DNA of 64,000 bases from Verticillium longisporum (lineage: Eukaryota; Ascomycota; Sordariomycetes; Glomerellales; Plectosphaerellaceae), in assembly GCA_019188255.1 (NCBI GenBank), contig JAETXT010000006.1, positions 5,580,001 through 5,644,000 on the forward strand. Reading direction: 5' to 3'. Position numbers and translations under genes: made by a program. The first letter of the stretch is position 1, and each line of letters opens with the position of its first letter. This document shows positions 35,493 to 45,359 of this stretch, piece by piece. Under the pieces are notes generated by a model. It made no database searches and was not told the DNA's origin. It saw only the letters and a list, made by a program, of their open reading frames with translations.

Positions 35493-36565
35493 GAAATTCT
35501 TTTCCTCGCATAGTTTTCCGGTGCTCAAGATACGGAGTGTATTCATTTGATTGAGATGATTAGTTGGGGGGGCGGGGGGCGTGTCTGGGGTGTTAGCGGG
35601 GGAGTTGTCACTTGAATCCTTTAACTTAGCCTTGCTTGCAATCGAAATGGAATACTTTTACTCACATCGCGAAATTTTTCTTTGACATTGATGAGCTAGC
35701 ACCCCTATTAAATGGCCTTGTCGCCATACGAGTCAGAGCTGGAGCACAAATGTGTTGACAGAAAGATGAGGTCTCTTGGGACGGGAACCATCCGACGGGC
35801 CTCGTTCTCGCGACGGGCGTTCATCCGCTCAGAGGGGCGACGTCCAAACCAAGGGAGGCAAGTTTGAGTGTTTAGAAACCAGAATTAGGAGTGAAATGGA
35901 GGCATATTAATAGACTACTCTAACTACAGTCCTCAACCATCATGATATGGTCTGATGCTACTGTCACATACGACGTGGCTTGGCAACGTATGTTAAAGGG
36001 TCAATGGCAATACGGCAGCAGTCAGTCTGAATGTTACTGTTTGCAATTCCGGCGTCGGTATCCGGAACGGCTGGCCAACTCCTTTGTTTTCGATAGCTCA
36101 TGCGTCTGATCCATCAATGTGGCATCTCGGGCGTTGAACTGCTCCATTGAGGGTTATCGGTTCGACGTCTTAGATCATGCCAATTAGCCTCCTGGACCCC
36201 CGGGTAGGGGAAGCGCTGAGTAGACCGAATACGATCTAGAGTGAAATGGCAGCAAGCGATACAAAAAGAATGGGTATGCCTTTATGGTGTTACTGTTCAT
36301 ACTGTCAAACGAGGCTGTAATCTTCCAGTGGTCAGTGTGGTCAATTCTTCTTTGCTGTACTTACAGTGTTGCAATGGTGCTAACAGGGCCCAGAGCTGTC
36401 ACGTCACTCACCGCCAACCAGACGCGGCAGCCGGCTTCAGTGGCGATAAGGAACGCTTCGTCCGACACGCAATTTTCTGTCAACCCCATCGTGTTCCAAT
36501 CCCCCCCGATCACCTTCAGCTCTCAGCCGAAACATCGCTCCCTGGCGAAACCGCAAGGCACCCAG
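35493..36565. other. Intergenic
   Basis: About 1 kb with a G-rich stretch near 35567-35605. The MFS frame stays open upstream of 36566 to 36284, but that part lacks family similarity and is treated as leader. No separate gene seen. Confidence 0.5.
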
Positions 36566-38575
36566 ATGACACCCCGCACAATGAGTCCCAGCGAGACAAC
36601 GCCCCTCCTACCGCCGGGCCCAGGCCCCCGCGTGCGTGTCGGCGCCGCTGTCAGCCCCGCGCCTGAGAAGTTCTCCGGTCTCGGCCCCCGGCTCTGCTCC
36701 CCCGAGAACAGGATCCTCTTCGCCGGCTTTCTCGTCGCTCTGACTCTCGGCCTCACCCAGGTCTCGTACGTGCCAGCTGCCGGCCCGAGAGAGACTGAGT
36801 GAACAACTGACCGCATCGCAGAATCATCTACGTCTTCCGTGTCATGACCTGCGAGGCCTTTTACACCCACCACCCTCCCTCCACCGCACGCTGCGCCCGC
36901 CGGGAGATCGACGCGGCGACAGCCACGCAGGTGTCCATCCTTGGCATGACAACGTCGCTGTGTGGCATCCTCAACCTTTTCATCTGCGGCGCTCTCATCA
37001 AGCGCTGGGGTACACGGTGGGCGCTCGTCAGCCAGACGTCGCTGCTTGCCGTCAGGGTTTCCTTTCAGATTGCCGCTGTCAGCGTTGGCGGCAGGAAAGG
37101 CATCTATCTTATGCAGGGAACGCAGTTTGTAGGCATTTTTGGAGGTCCGAGGGGCTACATGTGAGTTACACGTCGGGTGTACACCCAGGCTAAGTGTTTG
37201 TGGCTCATACTGCCCCCAGGTTGGTGCTCAACACCGCCGTCGCCGAAGCCATTGAGAGGCGGAAACACACGGGTGTATTTGGCAAACTCCAGGGAGCCTT
37301 GATGATCGGTAATGCTGGTGGCTACTTCTGTGAGTTCTCTCGTCCGACGTACATTTAGCTATCCGCCACTGATCGTCGCCAGTTGGTGGTCTCCTTGGCG
37401 ATTTGTTCGGCATCTCGAGTCCGTTCACCGTCGCCGTCGGATGTTTCCTAGTCGCCACCATCTATGGTGCCCTCTTCATGCCGGCGTCTCCTGTTAATGA
37501 GGATGAAGTGGCAGACAAGGACGGCAAATCAACCTCGGGATTGTTTGCGCCGCTGAGGATTCTCATTCCGCAGCAGTACCGCCTTCCTTCAGGCAAAGTG
37601 ACCAAACATTATGGTCTCGTCTTTCTCGCGATGGGCGTATTCTTTGGCGTGGTGAGTCTCTCGCCTATGTTTACTGATATGACGGTTTTCTCCGTGGCCA
37701 TCTGCTGACACTGAACAGTTTGCAACTGGCTATGCTCCTATTCTTATTCAGATGTATGCCACTTCGCGATTCGACTTTGGCACCACGGAAAACGGCACGC
37801 TCATGGCAGGCAATTCGCTGATCAGGGGTGTCTTCCTGATGTTCATGTTTCCCAAGATGATTGATCTCGGTCGCCGTTGGTTTGCCTCGATGGCCTCGCG
37901 GCCCCATCATGAATCTTCCGTCGCCGCTCAGCTGGAGGGGGCAACGATCCCGACGCACGCCGAGGACCTCGATCCATTGCCCGGCCTGATGAATGCCGAG
38001 GAACCAAGGAACGCGCCACCAGAGGAAGAAGACGAGGATAGCACATTTGATCTGTCGTTCCTGCGCTGGAGTCTTGTCGTTGACGGCATCGTCACGTCCA
38101 TATCGGCCTGGGCCACGAAAGGATGGCACATGTATCTGGGTAAGTTGGTCTGAGATGCTTCGCAAACAACAGAAAACAGGAATGACTGACGAGAGCAGCT
38201 GCCTTCCTGCTCCCCTTCGCCTCGGGCTCGGCACCGGCTGCCAAGGGTGTCATTACAGAAATGAGCCCAGCAAACCTGCGACAGGATGCGCTGAGCGCCA
38301 TCACATTAGTCGAAAGCGCGGCGACACTGACGACGCAGGGTACTTTTGGGTTCATTTACTCGTCACTATCAGGCGTCGGCAAAGCCAATTTGACGTTTCT
38401 TTGCAACGGTGTGCGTATCATCCCATCTAGATTTGGATACCTGTTTGACTGACAAGACTTTTAGGGCCTGGCTGTCATGGCCGTCGCCATCCTTCTCTTG
38501 GCGCACTATCCTCCGACAGACGGCCTCAGGGTGGAGGACGACGAGGATGAGAGGCAGAGTCTGGTCAGCAGTTAA
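36566..38575 (+). CDS. MFS transporter (DHA1/MFS_1-like), substrate unknown
   Basis: Membrane transporter of 553 residues. Seven exons (36566-36765, 36822-37160, 37220-37329, 37383-37651, 37719-38139, 38199-38410, 38465-38575) with introns of 53-67 bp keep frame throughout. The N-terminal TTPLLPPG stretch is an acidic-dileucine-like motif common in fungal MFS proteins. Hydrophobic segments run from FAGFLVALTLGLTQVSIIYV through FGISSPFTVAVGCFLVATIY to LAVMAVAILLLAHYPPTDGL, with a long acidic central loop (around EEPRNAPPEEEDEDS) between the halves. The splice GGYFFGGLLGDLFG is a typical TM5-6 motif. A second ATG lies five codons in. Transposon copy B sits 310 bp beyond the stop. Substrate cannot be predicted; relatives include drug and metabolite exporters. 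Confidence 0.88.
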
Positions 38576-38885
38576 CCTCCTCCCCTTTGGAGCGCAGTGA
38601 AATACAGCAGAGTGGGTTCCGATCAACCGTGGCAAAACCATGCTGTGCCTGTCGTCTCGCTGTCGTTGGTGGCTGGGGGCGTCCTCTAGTAGCCTGTTTG
38701 AGGACATATCCGGGCTACGCCCGAAGCACCAAGCTCCACGCCCACAGCAATAAGATACCCTATGGTGGGGAGAGCCGCTGAGGCGAAAGTCTGGCACATG
38801 TGCTCAGTGAGAATCCCGATGACATCAACTGTTGGCAGACACACGCAGAACCTAGACTTTCTAAGCAGCACAAAAGCCGTTTGTG
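38576..38885. other. Intergenic between MFS gene and transposon copy B
   Basis: 310 bp of MFS 3' flanking sequence. No gene seen. Confidence 0.6.
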
Positions 38886-38887
38886 TA

Positions 38888-38934
38888 ACGTGCATGATAA
38901 GCAAGTGGGCCAAACAAGCAAGTGGGCCACCTGA
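38888..38934 (+). repeat. Left terminal inverted repeat, copy B
   Basis: 47 bp, identical to the left end of copy A and inverse of 40701-40747. Confidence 0.95.
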
Positions 38935-38986
38935 CGACGAAAACGCGACCTTCTTACGTTAACCATTAATTCCTCCACCAACAACG

Positions 38987-40640
38987 ATGTCTCCGCCCTC
39001 ACAAGAACGTCAATTACAGCTTGCTCTTCAGGCTATTCAAAATGACCCAGATCTCAGTATACGCGCTGCGACAAATATCTTTGGTGTTCCCCGAATGACC
39101 TTGACGCGTCGACTACGCGGTATTACTTCGCAACGCGACAGGATCCCCCTCAATCGAAATTTGACGGAGCTCGAGGAGTTAACGATTGTTCAATACATAC
39201 TTGAGCTAAATTCCCGAGCATTTCCTCCCCGGCTTTGTGAGGTTGAAGATATGGCTAATCGACTGCTAGCCGACCGCGACGCGCCGAGTGTCGGGAAGCG
39301 CTGGGCCTCAAACTTCGTCAGGCGACAACCAGAGCTTAAGACGCGTTTCTTTCGCAGATATGACTATCAGAGAGCCCAATGCGAAGATCCCGAGGCAATT
39401 CGCGATTGGTTCGCGCTCGTAAAGAACACAATCGCCAAATACGGTATCGCGGAGCCTGATATCTATAACTTCGATGAGACTGGGTTTATGATGGGCGTTA
39501 TCGGGTCCGGAATGGTCGTTACGAACGCCGAAAGACGTTCTAATACGAAAATGGTCCAACCAGGAGGTCGGGAATGGGTGACAGTGATCCAAGGCGTTGG
39601 CGCAGACGGGTGGTGTGTCCCGCCGTTCATCATTATGGCGGGCAAAAATCACCTCTCAAGCTGGTACGAAGACAGCCCTCTACCTCACGACTGGGTAATC
39701 GCTACGACAGACAAAGGCTGGACAACAAATGAGAAAGGTCTAGAATGGATTCAGCATTTTGACAAGCATACCAAGCCCCGTCGGTCGGCCGGATATCGCC
39801 TCCTTATCCTAGATGGGCACCAAAGTCACCATTCCGTTGAGTTCGAGCTCTACTGCAAGGAAAACAACATCATTACGCTATGCATGCCTCCCCATTCATC
39901 TCACCTACTTCAACCTCTTGATGTTGGCTGTTTTGGCCCGCTAAAGCAGGCCTACGGTCGGCAAATTGAGAAGAAGATGAGGGCAGGTACAAGCCACATC
40001 ACGAAGGAGGACTTCTTTCCCGCGTTTTTCGCAGCTTTCAAAGAAGCTATGACGGAAAGGAATATCAAGGGGGTTCAGAGGTGCTGGGCTTGTCCCAATG
40101 AGCCCCGAAATTGTGGTTTCAAAGCTGGATGTGAAGCTACGGACACCGACGCCCGTCGAGGGGGTCCCCGATACATCAGAACCTTGGGTCTCCCAAACGC
40201 CTCACAACCCGATTGAAGCTAGCTGTCAGTCAGAGTTTATTAAAGGTCGAATCGCCCGACACCAAGGAAGCTCTCCGACGTCGATTCTTAACGCTATAGA
40301 CCACTTTACCAAGGGGACGCGTGGAATCATGCATCAACTCGCCCTATTGAAGTCGGAGAACCAGATCCTTCGAGACGAGAACGCGACACTCAGCAAGCGT
40401 CGGAGAGCTAAGAAAACACGTCTCAGGCAAGGAGGGAGTCTAACTCTAGGTGAGGGACAGGAGATACAAACCAATATCGAGGTTCAGGTCCAGATAAATG
40501 AGGAAACGCGTCAGAGAAGCAGTCGCCAACCAAGGGACGGGACGAAGAAACGGCGCTGCGGTGTCTGCGGCGAGCCTGGACATAATGCGCGAACTTGTCA
40601 GCTGGAGACGAGGGCTTCTGAAGAAGAGGATTTCAAGTAG
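38987..40640 (+). CDS. Pogo-type DDE transposase, copy B, same frameshift as copy A
   Basis: Residue-for-residue identical to the copy A transposase: psq-type and CENP-B-like DNA-binding segments, Asp163/Asp276/Asp312 of the DDE core, first frame ending at 40216. The G-run at 40069-40073 carries the same frame change, and the CCHC zinc knuckle lies in the overlapping second frame (to 40640). The catalytic core is complete in the first frame, so a shortened transposase could still be active. Whether the C-terminal zinc knuckle is needed is not known for this family member. Confidence 0.88.
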
Positions 40641-40700
40641 TTTCAATTGATTTAAGGCGTTAGGGTTCACCGGGATGCTGCTGTCGTCGCATGGTCGTGG

Positions 40701-40747
40701 TCAGGTGGCCCACTTGCTTGTTTGGCCCACTTGCTTATCATGCACGT
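40701..40747 (-). repeat. Right terminal inverted repeat, copy B
   Basis: 47 bp, perfect inverse of 38888-38934. Confidence 0.95.
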
Positions 40748-40749
40748 TA

Positions 40750-41183
40750 CCCAAGGTCATCGAAACACTGGAGCGACTCGTCATTTGGTGGCACCATGCC
40801 GCTCATCGGATGGCATCGGTCTTTGCAGGTGATAAATTCTCTGGCTAGCCCCCAAGTGGCCACAGATTCGTCGATTAGCGAGTGCTTGGTCGTGATGGTG
40901 CCGGTGAATGCAGGCGTCATCGACCGCTGATCTCCCATCCATCCACACCATCGGATTCTCACTTTCCCATGCAGAACACAGCACTCTGGCATTGGGTTGA
41001 GCCTCATTCCAAATAAGTCTCTTCTTATTTGCTAGCCCATGATGGGCACTATGACGGAGTGTGCCCCGTCCTGTTACGTTCTGGGGTGGCTTTGTGTCAC
41101 CTCTGACCTTAAGAACAGCCTTCTTTTCCTGTTTGCTTAGATGCGATCTTCTCAGAAAGCTCAACTCCTCATTGATCGTAAAA
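40750..41183. other. Catalase upstream region truncated by transposon insertion
   Basis: 434 bp remain between the transposon and the catalase ATG. No clear TATA box. The original upstream sequence continues left of the element at 38576-38885. Confidence 0.55.
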
Positions 41184-42913
41184 ATGTCTTCAGATACTTC
41201 GTTCGCTGCCCACGTGGCTAGACAGTTCTCGTCTTTTGAGGATGACCGTCAGGCTTCGTCCAAGGACATGACCTACACCACAAGCAACGGCGTCCCTGTG
41301 CCTCACCCTTACGAGACGCAGCGTGCCGGCGAGAATGGCCCCTTCCTGCTGCAGGACTTTCACCTCATCGATCTGCTTTCGCATTTTGATCGCGAGCGCA
41401 TTCCCGAACGAGTTGTACACGCCAAGGGCAGCGGTGCTCACGGCTTTTTCGAGTGCACCAACCCCATCCCGAATCTCACCCAGGCCGATCTCTTCTCAAC
41501 CAAGGGCAAGAAATGCCCGGTAACGGCACGGTTCTCGACTGTCGGCGGCGAGTCTGGCTCTCACGATCTCGCGCGCGACCCTCGAGGCTTCTCTGTCAAG
41601 TTCAGGACGGAGCAGGGCAACTGGGACATGGTCGCCAACAACACGCCCGTCTTCTTCCTACGAGACCCAGCCAAGTTTCCTCACTTCATCCACACACAGA
41701 AGCGCGATCCTTCTACCCATCTCACGCACGCCGACGACTCGACCATGTTCTGGGACTACCTCTGCCACAACCCCGAGTCGATCCACCAGGTCATGATTCT
41801 CATGGGTGACCGCGGCATTCCCGACGGGTACCGCTTCATGCACGGATATGCCGGCCACACGCTCAAGCTCGTGAATCAAGACAACGAGTGGGTGTATTGC
41901 CAGATGCATTTCAAGTCAATGCAGGGCATCAAGTTTGTTACTCAGGAAGACTCAGCCAACTATTCGCCCGACTACTCGCAGAAAGATCTCTACGAGGCCA
42001 TCGCTCGTGGCGAGCACCCCAAGTGGTCCGTCGAGATCCAGACCATGACGGCGTCCGAGGCCGAGGACGCCTGGGAGAATGACAAGCTCAACGTCTTCGA
42101 CCTGACCCACGTCTGGCCACAGAAGAAGTACCCTCTCCAGAAGGTCGGCATATTTACCCTCAATGAAAACGCCGTCAACTACTTCGCCGAGGTCGAGCAG
42201 GTGGCCTTCAACCCCTCCCACATGCCGCCAGGCATCGAACCCTCGGCCGACCCCGTCCTCCAGTCTCGCCTCTTCTCCTACCCAGACACTCACCGTCACC
42301 GCCTCGGCGTCAACTACCAGCAGCTGCCCGTCAACGCATCGCGGACGCCGTACCGCGCCGGCAATTTCCAGCGTGACGGCCAGATGGCGTTCTTCAACCG
42401 GGCGCTCGCCCAAACTACCTCTCGTCCATCGACCCCATCTCCTTCCACAAGCGGACTGTCGACCACGACAGCGTACACGCGCACTTCACGAGCGAGGCCG
42501 TGACGTTCCTGTCGCAGATTCGCCCCGAGGATTTCGTGGCGCCGCGCGCGCTCTGGCGAGATGTTTTCGACGACGCCGCCAGGGAGAGGTTCATCAGCAA
42601 CGTCACGGGCAAGATGGCCTCGTGCAAGAAGGACGAATTGCTGAAGAGGCAAATTGCCATCTTCCGAGAGGTTGATCCCGAGATTGCACAGCGGCTTGAG
42701 AAGAGCACGGGGGTCAAGGGATACGAGGGCATCAAGGACATGAAGTTCAACGGCACGCACAATGGCATGGCTGGAGATCCAAAGGCCAAGTTCGCCAATG
42801 GAATTCGTGCGACTGTTTGCTCCAGTGCTACAGATGGAAACGGCGCACCGACGAGGGGCCTGCACCGCGGATCAAATGGAATGAACGGGACAAACGGTGT
42901 GAATGGGCATTAG
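41184..42913 (+). CDS. Monofunctional heme catalase with one apparent frameshift
   Basis: Decomposes H2O2 to water and oxygen. Intronless, about 576 residues once frame is restored; size and lack of a signal peptide fit a small-subunit intracellular catalase. Catalytic His79 (RVVHAKGSGAHGFFE), Asn152 (WDMVANNTPVFFLRD) and the proximal heme ligand Tyr366 (RLFSYPDTHRHRLG) are all present. At about 42399 the sequence reads AACCGGGCGCTCGC where the family needs FNQGARPNY. Adding one A (AACCAGGGC) restores the frame, which then stays open to 42913 through DPISFHKRTVDHDS and a C-terminal Asn/Gly-rich tail. As written, the first frame ends at 42503 and loses the C-terminal helical domain. No obvious C-terminal peroxisomal tripeptide (ends NGH). 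It converges with an H2O2-producing oxidase 241 bp away. Confidence 0.9.
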
Positions 42914-43154
42914 CATAGCTTGAGAATCGGTCATCGCGTTTATCCTGACCACGAGCTTGTTGTCCCGCAAGGACAACAGCAGGACATTAGTAAGGAGTTG
43001 GACAATATGAAGTCATACCAAGTCACAATTGCAGAACAGCAAATAGCGTATTAGGTGATTACATTATGATTTCTATCCATCGCGGACTACTATTCTCACT
43101 TTGCAGGTGAATCTCGCGATGTGTACCGACGGACGACAAGTTGTGATGATCTGT

Positions 43155-45359
43155 TTACAGAACGACGTGCACGCTCTTCGCGACACTCGGCACACCCTTG
43201 GCGGAGATTGCGAATAGGTAGTAGTACCCTGGCAGCAGCACGCCGCGGTCGGTCGGCAGCGTGACCGTGTACTTGCCATTCTGCGCGCGGAACCTCTTGA
43301 GTGGGATCCGGCGCTGGTCGCTGTTGACCGAGTGCGTGACGGTGCCAGTGCGAATCAGCGAGAAGGAGGCAACGTTGCCCTCGACGTCAAACGACAGTGT
43401 CGTGCCCGCCGAGACGGCCTCCTGCGCAAGTCCTGAGATGGCGGGACGCGGAGCCGCGCTGCCATCGTCATTGAAGAGGTAAGGCGGCGAGAAGATTTCG
43501 CCGTCGGCGTGGTCAGCAGCCTTGTTGCAGCCGGCAGTTGAGCCGCCGATGGTCGAAACATAGCAGAGACCGCCGCCGCCCGTGAAGACGGTGGCGTCGG
43601 GGAGCAGGATGGACACAGAGTGGTAATTGCGCGGCACAGCGGCGGCGGCGAGCTGCGTCCACGTCTTGGTCGTGGGGTTGAAAAGCTCAGCGGTGAGAAC
43701 AGCGTCCGTGTTGGTGAAGACAACGGCGCGTCTCTGGCCGCCCGTCACGAGGACGGTGCCGTCGGGAAGCACAACGGCGTTGGCGAAGCCGCGCGGAGAA
43801 GCCATATCGGGGACTCGCTCAACAACCGAAGGGGCAAACACCTCGCCGATGGTTGTGATGTGCGCTCGTGCTGTGGCATCGCTGTCGGTGTATTCGGGAG
43901 CGCCGCCTGCAGACAGGATCTTACCAGCAACAGCATCGTACATAGCCCACACACCACACATGGCGTCATCGTCATCACGTGTGCCGGCCTTGACGACAGA
44001 GCCCTCGCCCTCGCTACCGTACCAGTGCTGGTCTAGCGAAGGACCGGCTTGGAAGATGGACTCGTTCTTCCATCCAAAGAGCCAGGCATGGTTGTCCTCG
44101 CGCCACACACCCTCGTGGTCGGTCGTCATCATGGGCTTCACATCGGCGCCGGGGAGGTATGTCCACTCCTGGTTGTCGGGGTTAAAGACCTCGCCGTTCT
44201 TGGCCTCTCGGCTGCCGGCATAGGCACCTCCAATGGTGAAAACGTGACCATTGGACATGATGGCGGACGTCTGGTAGCCGCGAGCTACCTTCATGTCAGG
44301 CCCGCGCGTGAACTCGTTGGTCGCTGGGTCGTAGATGCTGACTGCTTCGGCATCGGAGCCACCTTGCACCATAACGCGACCGTCCTCAAGCTGGCTGATG
44401 CCGGGGCAGAACATATCGTGGTGTGTATTAGCGACCTCGCGATCCGATACGGCGCCGGTCGCGAACTCGTAGTCGCCAAATTGCGTCTTGCCCGAAGCGC
44501 CGCCGAAGGCATCCTTGCCCCAGGACGAGAAGAACAGCATTCTCGCGGGCTCGGGATACGCCGGCACGATGTAAGCGGCGACGGGGATCAACGGCAGCTT
44601 GATAACATCAGACCACTGCCCAACCTTGGCCGCAGCTCCCTTGGGCGTTTCCGGCTTCGTGTCGACGGGTTCATCGGAGTCCTTGTTGTCATCTGCCGCA
44701 CCGGTCTTCGTATCGATGGAGATGAAGCGCTCGTCCTTGACCCAATCTAGCTTGACATTGGATCCAGACTCCTTGACGTAGCAGATCTTGTTCTTGACGT
44801 CGTAGACGGCCTTCTTGCAGTCCTTGGTCTTGGCGCAGGTGTCCGCACAGGCATGCGGGCTGGGCGTGTTGCGAAACGTGTGGGCGTTGGGTCCATTGTA
44901 GTCGGTATTGACGCAGACAGTAAACAATGTCTTGCCTGAGCTGTAGCCTGCGCCCGTGTTTGGGCACGTTTTGATAGGAGCGCCGTTGTCGAGCTCGCTG
45001 CCCTCATCGCGGTGGATCACGTCGAAGCCGTTGTCGTCTGCCCAGTCCATCTCGGCCGTCTTATCATTATTCTTGAGGTGGCACATTTGGTTCTTCTTGT
45101 CGTAGACGGCCTTCTTGCACCGGGAGTCCTTGATACAAAGCTTCAGGCATTCTTGCGTTGAGGGCACGCAGTTGTAAACCGCAAGGCTGCCACCGCCGTT
45201 CCTGTAGTCTGTGTTGTCGCAGATGCCGTATTGTGTGCCTTCCGGTGTTATCCAGACGGTTTCGTAATTAGGGCACTGGAAGAGATGCGCAGCTGCTGGT
45301 GTAAACAGCGAGAGGGCAGCCGACACAACGGCTACCCTTGAGAACGACGCGTATGCCAT
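43155..45359 (-). CDS. Copper radical oxidase (AA5_2) with two N-terminal PAN/apple domains
   Basis: Secreted oxidase turning primary alcohols into aldehydes with H2O2 as by-product. Intronless, 734 residues. A signal peptide (1-24) is followed by two similar Cys-rich PAN/apple-like modules (about 29-115 and 132-215, each with CKKAVYD), an acidic linker, then the galactose-oxidase beta-propeller and C-terminal domain (about 250-734). The Tyr-Cys cofactor and copper ligands are visible: Cys318 (HDMFCPGIS), Tyr362 (RGYQTS), Tyr579-His580 (PRNYHSV), His676 (TGTVTHS). The residue stacking on the Tyr-Cys pair is Tyr380 (GGAYAGS), where Fusarium galactose oxidase has Trp. From memory, aryl-alcohol-oxidising relatives such as Colletotrichum CgrAAO combine a PAN module with this change, so aryl/aliphatic alcohols are likelier substrates than galactose. 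It converges with a catalase. Confidence 0.92.
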   Translation of the reverse strand: MAYASFSRVAVVSAALSLFTPAAAHLFQCPNYETVWITPEGTQYGICDNTDYRNGGGSLAVYNCVPSTQECLKLCIKDSRCKKAVYDKKNQMCHLKNNDKTAEMDWADDNGFDVIHRDEGSELDNGAPIKTCPNTGAGYSSGKTLFTVCVNTDYNGPNAHTFRNTPSPHACADTCAKTKDCKKAVYDVKNKICYVKESGSNVKLDWVKDERFISIDTKTGAADDNKDSDEPVDTKPETPKGAAAKVGQWSDVIKLPLIPVAAYIVPAYPEPARMLFFSSWGKDAFGGASGKTQFGDYEFATGAVSDREVANTHHDMFCPGISQLEDGRVMVQGGSDAEAVSIYDPATNEFTRGPDMKVARGYQTSAIMSNGHVFTIGGAYAGSREAKNGEVFNPDNQEWTYLPGADVKPMMTTDHEGVWREDNHAWLFGWKNESIFQAGPSLDQHWYGSEGEGSVVKAGTRDDDDAMCGVWAMYDAVAGKILSAGGAPEYTDSDATARAHITTIGEVFAPSVVERVPDMASPRGFANAVVLPDGTVLVTGGQRRAVVFTNTDAVLTAELFNPTTKTWTQLAAAAVPRNYHSVSILLPDATVFTGGGGLCYVSTIGGSTAGCNKAADHADGEIFSPPYLFNDDGSAAPRPAISGLAQEAVSAGTTLSFDVEGNVASFSLIRTGTVTHSVNSDQRRIPLKRFRAQNGKYTVTLPTDRGVLLPGYYYLFAISAKGVPSVAKSVHVVL

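Larger units (their letters stand above)
38888..40747 (+). mobile_element. Pogo/Fot1-type DNA transposon, copy B
   Basis: Same length (1,860 bp), same 47-48 bp inverted repeats and apparently the same sequence as copy A (22396-24255), offset by 16,492 bp and in the same orientation. Bounded by TA at 38886-38887 and 40748-40749. In both copies the base before the left TA is G and the base after the right TA is C, so both targets read GTAC. It sits between the MFS gene (310 bp) and the catalase (436 bp from its right end to the ATG), so it interrupts the catalase upstream region. Confidence 0.95.
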
